NCBI RefSeq assembly: GCF_007655135.1
Contig: NC_045132.1
Span: 7,130,001-7,194,000, forward strand
DNA length: 64,000 nucleotides
Direction of reading: 5' to 3'
Origin: Punica granatum
Taxonomy: Eukaryota > Streptophyta > Magnoliopsida > Myrtales > Lythraceae
The translations under genes and the position numbers were made by a program. The notes under the pieces are model-generated. The model was not told the DNA's origin. It made no database searches and saw only the letters and a list, made by a program, of their open reading frames with translations. The first letter of the stretch is position 1; every line of letters begins with the position of its first letter. Positions 10,267 to 22,810 of the stretch are shown here, piece by piece.

Positions 10267-13200
10267 TTATATAGCTCGAATTTGCCCCCCGTAACCGTAG
10301 TTTTTCAGAAGTCCCTCGTCTTGCCGCCAGTTCTCTTTCACTTTCACTTCCACCTGCCAAAAGAAAATTGTTGTGATGTATTCTGCAGAACAGTATTTTG
10401 AAAATTTCTTGCTCGGATTTGGGGGGGAAAAGACTTGTCTATCAATTAATTACAATCGTTGTCTTTTAGGTCCCACCACTTGTTTGTGACAGATCTGGTG
10501 CCGAAAGATCTTTTCCAACCGGTTCGAGTGAGAATCTCCCAGAATTTACAGCATACCTTAAAACACTGGACGACTGCCCACTGATAAGTTTCAACTGGCA
10601 GTTTGTTTTTAGCCTTTTAACTTGTGGTTCAATATTTACACTTGCATAAAATAGTATTTATCTAGATATAAGTTTACAAATGTATAGCATGAAAAAATTC
10701 AAAATATGCATTTAACAAAATCTGTCGCAAAATGGGCCAAGTAAATAATTGATCACTTCGTTTTGAGAACTGACATAAATTAGACAAGTTTTCAAAAAGA
10801 ATATGCATCTTTTTTTTCGGGCCAATCGAACCGGTCTATTCTGTGTCCCTTTTCTTGGAGATCCACAATCAGCTAACGGTCCAGATGCTACTGGACCTGT
10901 TAGGTCAATTGGTAAAGTCCAGCTTTTATGACCGTGGTCAAGACTTGCTCTCTCTTCACGCGATGGCGATATAAGAAGATTGTTATGCGAAGAAATATCA
11001 GGTGCTTAATACAAACTTTATCAAGAAATTTAGGGAAGCTGAAAGTGAGTACCTCGAGATACACTTTCTTCTGCAAGAAGTCTTCAATATCTAGACGAGC
11101 AGCAGTAGCAAGTGACTTCAGAGCTCTCCCTTCCTACAGGTTGTGGAAATGATTAAATAAACAACAGTACATGCAAAAAAGCAGAGCCCAAAAATAGAAA
11201 AAAAGTAAATAAAGAAGAGGAAAACCGCCAGATACTTTTCCGATAAGGATGATCTTCTGAGAGTTTTTCTCCACGACAATCTCCACCTGTATGAAGTCCT
11301 TAGAAGTAGGCCTGTTTTTATAGCTTACTACATTGACCTTGAGAAAATTAGAAAAATATTAAAATTTAAAACAACCATCTTAAGATTTAGTATAATATCC
11401 CACACCAGGGGGGCAAAAAAATAGATTTAGTATAATATCGTCTACAATGGGAAGCAAAGAGAAGTTATAAAGATACAGTGGAAATAATAAATTTTGTGGT
11501 TTTCTTGTATACCTGACAGGCATAGGGTACTTCGCTGCGATATTGCAGGAAGATCTTCTCTCTGATAATTTCAGCTACAAAGAATCTTTCTGGGTGTTCA
11601 CTAACAATATCCTGCAACATAATGGTAAAACCAGAGAGTTCAAAAAAGAGATTCCCGTGATAATTATACTTAGATTAGTCTCTTCATATAATATATACAT
11701 AATACATATATGACCACTGGAGGGGCATCATTTACATATAAATGAATCAGGGGCGCACTCTCATTAAGAACTGGTAACACAGTACAAGAGTAGTTGGTGG
11801 ATTGGCTACAAGCAATCAAGTAAATCAGGCTCTAATGCTTTCACTTACAAAACTTGCAAACATTTCTATTTTATTGCAATTGATAAAATTGAATCACCAC
11901 CAACTGATTAATTATCAACATAGTGTCCTGACATTTTCTTTTGATGGTTGATTTAGACATAATATGAGAAGGAAAAGCTATCTATCAATTCGTCAATATG
12001 TTGTTCATTCGCAAGAAAACCGTATAACAGAATGCACAGATAACTGGAAGTGACCTTTGGATAATAAGCAGGCCCCACTGGTAGCTTAGATAAAATCCAG
12101 TCCTTCACATCTTGGACCCCATGACCATATTTGGCACTAACAGGTATGACATCATCAGCCTCCGTGAATTTCTCATACCACTGCACAGGGCATGAAAATA
12201 TTCCAGACACAGTTAGCTTAATAGTATTCATGATAATATGTGCTCTAAAATCTTTGAAGTACAGCTTACATTTCTTATAGCTTGTGCAGATAGTGTAAAC
12301 ATTTTATTGAACAGTAAATCTAATGCAAGGAATGCAATCTCAAATGTTCACTAGAAAAGATGCCAACCTCGAGTTTCTTGGCTATTTCCCCAGGTTTGAT
12401 CATGTCTTTCTTATTCATCACCAGCAACGTCGGTACCTTATATTTTAAGTCCCTGACACCTTCCTCCAATACTTCATCAATCTAGGAAAATATAAAAATA
12501 GCCTTGAGGAATAAAGTATATGATTTAAAAATATTACAGAATAAGATGCATACTTTCTCAGGCAGTTTACATGCATCAACTAGGACTAGTACGCAGTCTG
12601 CATTAAGTGCAGCACTTCGCACATTCGTCATCATCATAGAGTCCAATTTATGCATCTTCTTCTCAATAACACCAGGTGTATCATACAGTATCATCTGCAA
12701 TGCAAGACGTGGGTAATGTCAATCACAAGATTTTCATCAACTGAGACTTGCATATGACTATGAACTCTGTTTTGACCGTATCAATAAAAGCTATACACAA
12801 CTCATCCCAAAATTTCAAAGTTTAAAAACCAATGTAACATTGCTTTTGCCAATTTTATATATCAACAAATTGCTCACACGTGTTCTGGAAAGATGAACAC
12901 ATTATGCGATATTGGCATTGAATAAGAAGGCATACATATTGAACATAGCCAAGCCAACATACATTCTGAAAGAAAAGGAAACCAGAGCAATAGGCAGAAC
13001 AAATCATTCCCTACACAGACTTAAATGAAGAAAATGACTTTATGTCCTTTTTGGATAGTGAATGAGGGGAATCTTTGTCAATACCGTAAGACAAATATTT
13101 CCTCAAGTTCTATAATGCAACAATGCTCAACATGGATCAGGTTGCATTATCGACAAGAAATATAATAATGGCCTCTTAGCACCATCAAAACTTTGATTGC

Positions 13201-14343
13201 TTGGACTGTTCTAGTATCATGAGAATAACATGAGGCACCACACAAATGCATATACATGAAACTTAATTGCTATCTACATCAGTTTGCTCATTTATATAAG
13301 CAAAAATGAATTTTAGCATCAAGATTCTCCACTCGATATCACTTGGAGGTACTGACAGTCACAGACTAAATAAAATTATTATGATAGCTTCAGAGGACAT
13401 AAACAAATCAAACCTGGTAATCTGGGCCAGAGCATATACCAAGAATTCGGTGCCTTGTGGTTTGCGGTTTATCCGTCACGATAGACAACTTCTGCCCAAT
13501 CATTTGATTTGCTAGGGTACTCTTCCCAACATTTGGCTTCCCAAGTACAGCCACATATCCTGCATTTGACTCACCATATTCAAAACTAGCAAGAAGCAGC
13601 AATGATTCAAAACCTCCTTACATCGGACAATGATGGGAGCTGAGAATCCCAACTTCGATATCAAATTCATTTTACTGATGCTCAGTCAGACACAAAGAGG
13701 ATCATAAGGGTAATTACTACATGGATTCAAGTGTTTTACTTCTCGTTGCTCTTATCTAAAATCGACAACATTCTCTCTATGTCTTTTCCTTCTTGTCTAA
13801 CATGTTCGTTCAAATTTCTGCATTCCCTGTCAATATCGTGACCTTTAAAACCTCGTCAGTTCATCGAAATTCCAACCATTTGGTCTCAATCTCTACCATC
13901 CAAAGTCAAATTCATCAAAGCCCGGCCATTTGGACATTCGAAGCTCACAGAGTGAGAGTGAGAGAGGGAGAGAGAGACTCACCGCTTTTATGGTTGGTGT
14001 CAGGAGCGAACTCGAGCTCCTCCATCTCGTAGTCATCGAGCAGAGCCGTGTTCCGGTCCGGCTTCTCGCTCAGGGACAGGTAAGACGACTCGTCGTCCGA
14101 CGAATCATAAGAGGTAGACTCGACCTCCTCTCTAACGCACAGCTGCTCGTGAGTCTCCGAGGAGGCGAGGCGGCTCCGTGTCCACTCTGCTCCGGGAGTA
14201 GCGACGCGGGCCCGGAACGAAGCGGTAGCGCCACCGGTGAGGAGTAAGGGTCTGTGCGAGGTTGGCGCGTGCGGCCTCTGAAAGCGCGGGAATTGAGGTT
14301 TGGGAAGAGAGCAGGACATGCGAGAAGCGAAGAGCTCCATCAT
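10267..14343 (-). CDS. Chloroplast-type ERA GTPase (nine exons, intact)
   Basis: Nine exons with GT-AG borders join in frame to 418 aa plus stop: 14343-13983, 13559-13414, 12694-12554, 12481-12368, 12180-12055, 11611-11513, 11337-11236, 11133-11053 and 10353-10267. Exon 1 is a basic, Ser-rich lead that looks like an organelle transit peptide, then an acidic linker. The GTPase motifs are all present: G1 GKPNVGKS (127-134), G2 Thr in KPQTTRHR (about 154), G3 DTPG (174-177), G4 NKKD (239-242) and G5 SAK (269-271). The C-terminal half is the KH-type RNA-binding domain, with its GxxG loop as GKEG (362-365). Era proteins bind small-subunit rRNA late in assembly, so a plastid ribosome-assembly role is inferred. 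An upstream ATG at 14389 is in another frame. The start at 14343 is the only one in frame with the transit-like exon. The ends of introns fit consensus sites and no lesion was found. Confidence 0.95.
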
Positions 14344-14754
14344 CGGAGTCGGAGCCGGAGCCGAAGCCGGAGCCGGAGATTCCCTCCAACGGCCGCTTTC
14401 AGCTCACTCCTCCCCTCTGGTTCCCTCTCGCCTCCATTTTTGAAGAGCTCGCGGATGGATAACGTTTCCTTCTTAAGCAATTTCGTTTTATCTATTTCCT
14501 TCTTTTCTTTTCCTTTCTTACATTTAAGATGACGTATAATGTAACTGCATCAAGGCGCTTTTAAGAGAGATCAATAAAATAGAAATCTCAATTATTAATA
14601 AAGAGCATAAATAGTCTGACATGGAAAAAGCTCGAAAAATGAATTTAAGGCATCGAAACATACAAGCATGGAATGTATATTGATGGATCTGGCGTTTATG
14701 TACACTAACCTACTCTCCTTCCCCATCTCACGGTTTTTCTATCCTAAAAAAAAT

Positions 14755-15687
14755 AGGAAAATGACACAATACATCATGATTTCTGAAATAATTTCACTAC
14801 ACATTATATTTACAAAAATTTTCACGACACATCACGAAAATTTTTTAAATTTTCACCGCACATCATATCGTTACTTTCCCGTCCAAAATTAGATTGAATG
14901 GTAATGTTATAACATTTCCATGGACTATTTTGCACAAAAAAAAACTGGAGGAATTTTAAACGAAATAAAATGAAAAATTTACAAAAAAAAAAGTATAGGA
15001 AGGGGCTCATCGAGAAGGGAAGCCGAGGGACCTTGCCGGCCACCCAGCGCCCCCTCTAGTAGTCCACCCCGCAATGGGTGTCGCTGGTCGACTCAGACCG
15101 GGCCAACGACCCAACTGGGGGGTCAATTGCCAACGGGGCACCCCAGATTTAGGGGTCAACAGTAGTCAAGGGCGCCATAGGATCCCAACGACGGGATCCT
15201 CAAAATTGGATGGGGGTCGGGGGCGATCCCATCGGCACTCGAATGGCTCAAATCAGGTTGGCGATCCCGATTGAAGGGTCGATGGCCGGCGGGGGAGCCC
15301 CCAACCCCTCCAATTTAGGGGATCCCAGCGGCGAGATCCTCCAAATTTGTGTTGGGGGGGGGGGGGGGGTGAGTGTGGACCAACCCCCGATTGGGGTCAC
15401 TGGCCAGCTTTGAGTTAGCCAGCGATCCCAATTGTGGGGTTGGGTGGCCACTGAGGCCCTTTTGACCTCCCTTCCCGATCATCCCTTCTTCTTATTTTTT
15501 ATTTTTTTATTTTTCATTTTAAATCCCCTAAGTTTTTTTTGGTGCAAAATTGTCCCTAAAAATGTCGTAACATTACTGTTCAATTTAATTTTGGACGGGA
15601 AAGTAACAATATGATGTACGGTAAAAATTTAGAAAATTTTCGTGATGTATCGTGAAAATTTTTAAAAATATGATGTGTCATTTTCCC
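14755..15687. mobile_element. Mutator-like inverted-repeat element with GC-rich core
   Basis: The ends are long inverted repeats: the left begins (A)GGAAAATGACACA and the right, inverted, GGGAAAATGACACATCA. They share CACGAAAATTTT, CATCATAT and a GTTACTTTCCCGTCC block, and the homology extends about 200 bases inward. The core (about 15010-15470) is strikingly GC-rich, with repeated GGGATCC-, GACCC- and GGCGGG-type words and a 16-G run. The flanks are A-runs on both sides, so a target duplication of the type AAAAAAAA is possible but not provable. No transposase is present. Confidence 0.75.
15354..15369 (+). repeat. G homopolymer of 16
   Basis: Sixteen consecutive G bases lie in the core of the inverted-repeat element. 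Such a run is prone to polymerase slippage, so its length in the assembly is uncertain. Confidence 0.9.
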
Positions 15688-15887
15688 AAAAAAAAAAAAA
15701 GAACATAACACACGTATAACATGCGCAAACACCTCGTAGAGGCCTATCTACCTATAATCTAACAACCTGCACCCGATTATTACCCTACGTGATTTTATTC
15801 TAATTGTTTAACATGGAATTCGGTTAAATTGAGTTAATCACATCTCGACCCAAGTTAAGAAACTATACCCAGCCCTCAAATCGGGAT

Positions 15888-17011
15888 TGTTAGAACTTCG
15901 GGCTTGAGAGTGGGTTCTCCAAGGATCGGGAATGGACCTCTTTCTCGGGTTCTGAAACTTTGCCTCGATCGGGAACCTACAAGGCAAATGTTAAGAAAAC
16001 CAAGTGTTTGGGTGCGTGGGAAGGTAATGTTGGTGAATTTCAGCTCTTTCTCAACACATGAGGGGAACCAAAAAAGTCCTCTATGCTGAAAATTCATCTT
16101 CTATTTATAGGGGAAGAGAAATTGGGGTAGTTCTGTAACATTTTAAAAAGTTTCAGGGTCGAAAATCAATTTTCGACTGCTCCGGGAAAGCGACTGGACG
16201 CCAGCTCGTCCGGGGACCAGCTGGCGCTAGGATGACGTCAAGGCGCGGTTACAATCCGAGCCTCCGTTTTTTTACGAAGGAAGTACCTACACCAAGCCAT
16301 TACTACTCGAGGCCGGCCTCCTAAACGGTTATTTTCCTCTGGTAATCTAATTTGCAGCTTTTGCGAATCTAACTTAGATTTCCTATTATGTTTTTGTCCC
16401 TGAAATGAATAGAAAATCAGTTTTCATCCATCACGATGTATTTTCTTCTGTAATTTGATTGACAGATTTTATAAATCTCGAAAAATATTTTTCTTATGGA
16501 AATTTTCCCCAAAATTTTTTGAACATGAGGAATTAATTTCGAAAGAAGTTTCCTTTTTTGAAAACATCCCGTGACAGATGTTCTTCGCTACACGATATCG
16601 GTTTCTCGGTCGCGAACTCTCCCCCTATTCGACAAAAGGCGGAAATCAAAGACATTTGGATTTCTATCAATCCAGAGTAAATAAGGTGCCGGAATTTCAA
16701 GTAAAAATACGGACAATTGGGATTTAAGGCATAAAATCTCCGAGAAATACACTATATTTTGGGAAATGATTTTTCTTACTTGCGAACCCAGAGAGCACAA
16801 ATGTGGCCGACCATCGTGCCGATTTAAAAATGGCACCTTATGTTAGGAAACGCTTAAAGATTGTGCTCAAGGATTGATCTGATGCATTTTCTGTAGTTAT
16901 CCTTTTACACATTGGATCTATTTATGCTTGCTCTCATACTGACGATGTGCTCGGGGCTTGCTTTGCTAATGACCGAGCCTAGGCCGAAAATGGGTGCTTA
17001 CAGTGCTAACA
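15888..17011. mobile_element. Probable solo LTR
   Basis: The segment starts TGTTAGAAC and ends GTGCTAACA, giving the TG...CA ends and short inverted termini (TGTTAG/CTAACA) usual for LTRs. A promoter-like CTATTTATAGG sits near 16090-16105, and a palindromic TGACGTCA (bZIP-type site) is at 16233-16240. Length (about 1.1 kb) and GC content differ from the surroundings. No gag, pol, PBS or matching second LTR was found nearby, and the 5-bp flanks GGGAT and TTAGG do not match, so the limits or the identity may be wrong. Confidence 0.4.
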
Positions 17012-17640
17012 TTAGGTCAAGTTAAGTACTTTTAGATGTTGAAGTCAATATTTACTTTTATTGAAATACTAAGCATTTGAACTAAAATAGTAAGTATTTA
17101 GAATTTTCAGTACTTCAAGAACAAATAAAGTATTGGAATTAGACCGATTTTAGTACTTTTAATTATTAATGTTAGTAATTTGCGTGTGCTTACAATATAA
17201 TAAATGTTTGAATTAAAATACTAAATATTTAAAAATAGCAATATTCACTATTCAAGTACTATTGCAGCATTGAATACGCAGATTGAGGTACTCTTAGTTG
17301 TTAAGATCAGTAATCACTCATACTTTCAAAATACTAATGTACACGGTTCTATTACTTTTAGTTGTTAAGTTTATTATATACATATACTTTTAAGGTAATA
17401 AATATATGAAATAAAGTACTAAATATTTAAAAATTTTAGTACTTCAAATACAAATGAGATGTTGAAATTAGACTCATCTTACTTTTAGTTATTAAGTTTG
17501 GTAATTCTGAATTATTAAGAGGGCGTTTGTACGAGGAAATCCATCCAAGTTGCTGCTAACGTTGCATTTAAAATACCTAGATCCACATATTACATTGTCT
17601 GGTGGGACAATTTAAGTGGCAATCTATCTTGCAATGGTAA
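17012..17640. other. AT-rich intergenic DNA with diverged short repeats
   Basis: Words such as AAGTACTTTTAG and AAATATTTAAAA recur several times, suggesting old, degraded tandem repeats. No gene is recognised. Confidence 0.5.
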
Positions 17641-17644
17641 TCCA

Positions 17645-18260
17645 CATCTATATATAATCTATAGTTGCTGAATCAATCAATGTAATCCACCACATATGCA
17701 CATTCGGCGAAATCGAAGCTTCTCATGCATTTGTAACTGATAACCTATTTAATTAATACAATTATCAACCATTTACAAACCATTTACATTGAATTTACCT
17801 AAACTCCACTTTTTCTCTGATGTAATAATTAATTAATTAATCAATCATTTCTTAAAGATATACATTATATATATTATATATATTTACAATTCCAATTCTA
17901 AAAGAAGAAGAAGATAATAATAATAATAATAATAAAAACTAGAGAGAAAAAAGAATAAATATTATTATACATAAAATATTTTCAAAAGTATCACCAAATC
18001 TATATAAAATATATAGTTGCTGAGTCAATCCCATAATCTGCCACATATGAACATTCGGCGAAATTGGAGCTTTTCATGCATTCGTAACCCAATTAAATAA
18101 TACAATTATAAACCATTCACATTGAATGCACATGAACTTCGCTTTTTCTCTAATGTAACGATTACTTAATTAACTTATCATTTATTAAAGATATACAATA
18201 ACTTTTATATATTATATATATTTACAATTCCAATTTTAAATGAAGATGATGACGACGATA
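17645..18260. repeat. Two diverged direct repeats of about 250 bp
   Basis: The block at about 17645-17900 recurs at about 18000-18260. Shared landmarks in the same order are ATAGTTGCTGA, CCACATATG, CATTCGGCGAAAT, TTCATGCATT, ACATTGAAT, TTTTTCTCT and a final TATTTACAATTCCAATT. They differ by many substitutions and small indels. No coding content was recognised. Confidence 0.75.
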
Positions 18261-18619
18261 ATATAAAATATTCTCACTTCACTAAATTGGATAATTCTCG
18301 GGAAAAAATTAATGATTTCATGAAGATATTAAAAGATCTTTCAAATTTTCAATTTGCAGATTTTAAATATGTTAAAAGCGATAAATACTTTCATGAAAAT
18401 GTAAAAAGATCTCTCCAAATTTTAAAAGTTTTACGGTTATCAACACTGAATGCACTTAGAAATATTTAAAAGAAAAACTCATTATAATGATCGGTGAACT
18501 ACATTGCGCTCATATACAGCTATGTATAGACAAATTGATAATTTTTTTGGTCATATATAGCTATGTATAAACTCATTTTTATAATTTTTTTGGTCATAAA
18601 GGAGGTGCATGAGTCTAAT

Positions 18620-18735
18620 ACAAAAATAAGAAATAAATCGAAATAAATAAACACTTAAGTCCCATTAGTAAGGATTGAATCCGATACCTCTTCGTTCTGA
18701 GTATGTGCCTTATGCCATTGCACTAGATAACTGCA
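18620..18735 (-). mobile_element. SINE-like tRNA-derived fragment
   Basis: On the minus strand the segment reads AGTGCAATGGCATAAGGCAC, then AGAGGTATCGGATTCAATCC, which resemble the A and B boxes of a tRNA-derived SINE head. An A/T-rich tail follows. No clear target duplication was seen. Confidence 0.45.
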
Positions 18736-18874
18736 TGAATTGTCGGTGGGATTACAAAATTTTAATTGATTAAAGGTAATTAGTTGCAGTGCAGGCTTTG
18801 ACATCAAAATGTGTATATTGATGAAAATTTTAATAGGTTAATATAAAGGAGCCCTCAGCATCTATATATATATT

Positions 18875-19240
18875 GAAAGCAAGGATGAGGTGGACCCGAC
18901 TAGATGGCCAGATGGCTTCCGAAAGTTCCATTTTTGAATGAAATTTTCCCGATTTTTTTTAAAAAAAATTTTAATTTAATTATTTTCAATTATAAAATTT
19001 TCAACAAAATCTTCTGAAAAATAATAAAATCTTTCAAAATTAAACAAATTTATGAAAGCAAGGATGAGGTGAGCCAGGTCAGATGGCCTTAAAACGCTCC
19101 ATTTATGAATGAAATTTTCTCAAATTTTTTAATTTTTAAATATTTTAATTTAATTATTTTCTGTTATAAAATTAACAATAAAATATTTTGAAAATAATAA
19201 ATTTTTTCTAAATTAATAAAATCTTTCAAAATTAAACCAA
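18875..19240. repeat. Tandem repeat, two units of about 180 bp
   Basis: Unit one starts at 18875 with GAAAGCAAGGATGAGGTG and unit two at 19054 with the same words. Both continue through AGATGGCC, a TCCATTT(T/A)TGAATGAAATTTTC block and a run of T/A-rich sequence ending near TCTTTCAAAATTAAAC. The second unit is followed by a partial third similarity (TTATTTTCGGTTATAAAATT). Confidence 0.75.
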
Positions 19241-19933
19241 ATCTTCTAAAATTAATTATTTTCGGTTATAAAATTATCAACAAAATATTCCGAAATTATT
19301 TACCCAATAATTTTTGGAAATTAGAATCTTATGAAATTTTCAAAAAAAACCTGTCCTCTAAATCAAACAAATTATCAAAGAAAAAATTTTGATAATTTTT
19401 TTATCCACTTCCCCAATTTATTGTTTGTTAATTTCCTTGTTTATTGTGAGATACAAATACTTCTAGCTTATCTTAAATTAAGTAAGGAGTGAATAATCAA
19501 TGAATGAAAGGAGAAGAACTGGAGTTTAACCCCCTTGGGAGACAGACCAATTGCTTCCGGAGAGAATCCTATACTTTGTATTACTTTTTTTTTCCATTTC
19601 TATTTATTATTTTAATTATTTAAATGAAATTTCAATTTCAATTTTTAAATAAAATATAATAGATATATATATATATATAAATATCTAAAATATCTAATTT
19701 AAACATATAATTTAATTCTCTTTTTTTATTTATATAAATCGAATTACATTTTTTAGAGATTCTTTGTTGCACATTATGAATAGCAAAATCATTTTCAAAA
19801 TCGCCAGCTTCAGAGCTTCTCTCTCTCAAGCCTTATTCCTTCTCCAATAGCAATTCAGGTTAGCTTGCACTGATATCTTCATCTCTAAGCTTTTGGAAGC
19901 AATATTTATGGCACCTCGATGATATTGATGTAG

Positions 19934-20065
19934 GCAGCCCTTCTGCCACATTATTATGAGGACGAATACTATAGTGGACCCATTCAGGCTCTCCATTATG
20001 CTCAACAGTTCATCTCAAGCTTCCATGGTCAGCAGACGACATTCTTCGAGGATAAGAACTTTTAG
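19934..20065 (+). other. Unrecognised exon-like open stretch
   Basis: A potential acceptor (TTGATGTAG) is followed by 43 open codons and a TAG. The translation is rich in Tyr, His, Phe and Gln, includes PHYYEDEYYSGPIQALHYAQ and does not look like random AT-rich sequence. There is no ATG in frame at its head. I do not recognise the family. It could be an exon relic of a lost gene. Confidence 0.3.
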
Positions 20066-20896
20066 ACATGGTATTATTGTAGCCGGACTTCTTTTACTAG
20101 GGTCTACTGCTTGAGTTTTCTGGGCTTGAAAAGTTGAAAGACATCTCTTGCCAATAGATTTTTTCAATTTCTCTTGGAATAAGAAACAAAATATTAGCCC
20201 AAGCCTTCTCAAGAAAAAATATAATTGATGATTCTTTATTTTTTTCTATCAACTAAGGTGTTCTCTAAATTATGAGTTAGTCTATGGATTCAATTACTAC
20301 TACACACAAGGTGATCAGTTGTTCAATTATTGCTTTTGTTTTAATTTTTTACTTTTTCTTAATTTAGAAACAGATAGATGTACTGAGTCATGGTGGAATA
20401 GACTTGAACGACCGATCTCAGAGATAGCTAGGGCGCGACGATCGGAGAAGGCTAGGGTGAAACTGAGTAATGGACCAATAATGAAGAAATTAGTTGTTGC
20501 CTTGCCCAAATTTTTCACTTCAGATTCTCCATCTCAAAACCACGAAAACCGTGCTAAACTAATCTCAACTTATTTTTTTCTCTTTCCTACATCTACCTAA
20601 AATGTTCTTATGAAAAATTATTTTTTCTTTGAATTGAAGAATGTTTGATTTTGCACACACATATATAATTCCGTAATCATATATATCCATATCTATATAT
20701 ATGAAGTCATATATATATATATATATGTATACATATATATACGCTTCGATGTACGTTTGTATATATGTTTCTGTATATATATATATATATTTACTTCTAT
20801 ATATATTCTTAAATTATTTTTAATTAAATTTATATGTTACCGAGCAAAAAAAAAAGTTAAATTTATATGCTTCTATAAATTTTATTAGCTATTTTT
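20066..20896. other. Intergenic DNA with AT microsatellites
   Basis: No gene is supported. (TA)n and (AT)n runs lie at about 20655-20800. Short frames on either strand at 20319-20600 overlap each other and show no motifs. Confidence 0.5.
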
Positions 20897-21240
20897 GGGG
20901 TTTTTACCTAAAATGACCCATGATTTGTCCGTTTTGTCAAATCTATTCTATGTTTTTTTTTGTCAAATCTATCCCATAGTTTACTTTTTGCATCAAATCT
21001 ATCCCGGCGTTATCTTTTCCGTTAACATCTAACGGCCGTGCTGACGTGGCACGTGGAGAGATAGTGGGCCACACTTGCTACGTAGGCGCCACGTCAGCAC
21101 GGCCGTTAGATGTCGACGGAAAATATAACGCCGGGATAGATTTGATGCAAAATGTAAACCATGGGATAGATTTGACAAAAAAAGCATAGGATAGATTTGA
21201 CAAAACAGACAAACCATGAGCCATTTTAGGTAAATACCCC
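20897..21240. mobile_element. Fold-back Mutator-like MITE, nearly all inverted repeat
   Basis: The 344-bp element begins GGGGTTTTTACCTAAAATGA and ends with the inverse, GGGGTATTTACCTAAAATGG. The two arms match for about 150 bases each, through GTCAAATCTATCCYATG, ATCAAATCTATCCCGGCGTTA and an inner ACGGCCGTGCTGACGTGGC, leaving a loop of only a few dozen bases. It is flanked by a perfect 9-bp duplication GCTATTTTT (20888-20896 and 21241-21249). No protein is encoded. If transcribed, it would form a long hairpin. Confidence 0.92.
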
Positions 21241-22129
21241 GCTATTTTTTAATTTTAATTTTTAATTTATGTTATAAAATTGTTAAAAAAATTTATCATG
21301 TTCTATCCCGTGTAACACATGGGCTCCACAACTAGTAAAATAATAAAAGCCAAAATGACATCTCGGAATGCGCCATGTTGGACGAAGCATGTCTATGGTC
21401 ACTAGAACTTTGAAGTCACACCAACAAGGATGTCAAACTTGGCCTAGTGTCGTCTTGCCACCTCAATCCTGGAAGATGAAAAGACTTAAACACATGAAAA
21501 ATCTTAAATCATACAGTTATAATATATTGAATTTTATTATTCACGACTTAATATGGATTCCTGCATACTGAACCCATTTTTCGGCTCTATGTCTGTGATT
21601 TGTAAGGAAATTTGAGCATAAAAGTTCTTTATCAATTCACTTGAACAAAAACTACAAAGGTGGTATTGGAACTATAAGGGACCTGATCATTTTGAAGTGA
21701 GTTAATTATATTTTGTATAGATTAGAAGGAGATGATGAGGTATTAACCAAGTCAAGTGTTTTGGTTTAGACAGCTGATTAACTTTCCATTTTTTAGAGAA
21801 GATACAATCATGGAACACATGGAATTTGGTATATTATTATTCATTGTCGTTTCTTTTTGTTGTATATGAATAAAATAAAATATATTCACTGAGGGATATT
21901 TGAAATAGAGAGAATTGATATATCTTATACAGTAGGTTAAGCATTGAGATCACTAATATGTCAAGAAAATAGATTGTATGCATAAAATGCTATTTTTAAG
22001 TGTAAATAAAAAAAATCATTTTTATAAAGGTTATAATAAAAGAATATATAACTATATTAGAGTTATTTTGTTAATTACCGTAATAGATGCACGGGCCTGT
22101 TCGTTTAGTTCTCATAGGACCAACAATCA
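21241..22129. other. Intergenic DNA
   Basis: No coding, RNA or repeat structure is recognised. A 67-codon plus frame at 21368-21571 has no motif. Confidence 0.5.
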
Positions 22130-22810
22130 ACGGCCACATTTGAACTGATCGTTGTCACCATCCATGGGAAGCTTTATGTGAATGCACATTCATTGTCTAG
22201 TCGATCCAGATCATTGAGGGTCGAAGTTTTCAACCCAAACTTGAATAAATGGGTTCTCCGTGAGCCAACATTCGCCGATGCTGATGCAAACTATGACTAT
22301 CACAACTACATAGTAAGAGCCTTTGATGTTGTGGAATCTCAAATAGTGTCGTGGACGGAGTTGAGACTAGTCTTTGAGCTGGATACTGATCATCCCTGTG
22401 AAGGGTAGACGAAGAGCCTTAGGTCTGACCACTTACAGGAGCTTTGGACAGCATACAAGTTTGTGGATGGCATGTGGTATGCGTGGATTTTCTTCCCATC
22501 CTGTGACCTTAATGGCTATCTCATTGCCTATGAATTATGATATCGCGCATGGGTAGGGATTGGAGAAAGATATCCCAGGTCGCTTTCCAAGACCAGGTCG
22601 CAAAAGCCCCATAACCTTTCTTAGGGAGCGCAGGTTGGTCGATTGCGGGGAACGTAAAGCAGTTGTTTTCTCCTCTGGTTTTAGAAAATATTTTGATCTA
22701 CTAGAAGTTGCCGAAGAAAAGCTTCTCTTCACGGCGGACATCGTTCATTTGGAGAAACGTGCCAATGCCAGTGAGAGGAAGAAAAAGCGTAAAAGTCGAA
22801 AGGTTTATTC
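22130..22810 (+). pseudogene. Degraded protein-coding remnant, possibly kelch-type
   Basis: From about 22135 an open stretch reads LIVVTIHGKLYVNAHS, then VEVFNPNLNKWVLREPTF, a pattern seen in kelch/F-box-kelch proteins (a G-K-L-Y-V strand followed by a V-x-N-P-x-x-x-x-W strand). It stops at 22406. Later pieces in other frames (FVDGMWYAWIFFPSC, then RERRLVDCGERKAVVFSSG near 22620-22680) fit the same style of beta-strand repeat. Several stops and shifts separate the pieces. The family call is an inference from weak motifs. Confidence 0.4.

Noticed and set aside
10890..10960. tRNA-like or SINE-like words (TTGGTAAAGTCCAGC) in an intron of the ERA-like gene
   Set aside because: The words do not fold into a tRNA cloverleaf that I can draw, and no tail or target duplication is seen. 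Too weak to report as an element.
14132..14389. 85-codon minus frame starting at 14389
   Set aside because: It overlaps exon 1 of the ERA-like gene in another frame and cannot be spliced into the GTPase frame. It is a shadow with Arg/Ser bias from the GC-rich leader.
15074..15451. Frames of about 66 codons in the GC-rich core of the 14755-15687 element, Gly/Pro/Arg-rich
   Set aside because: Both strands are open because GC-rich sequence has few stops. There is no start context or homology.
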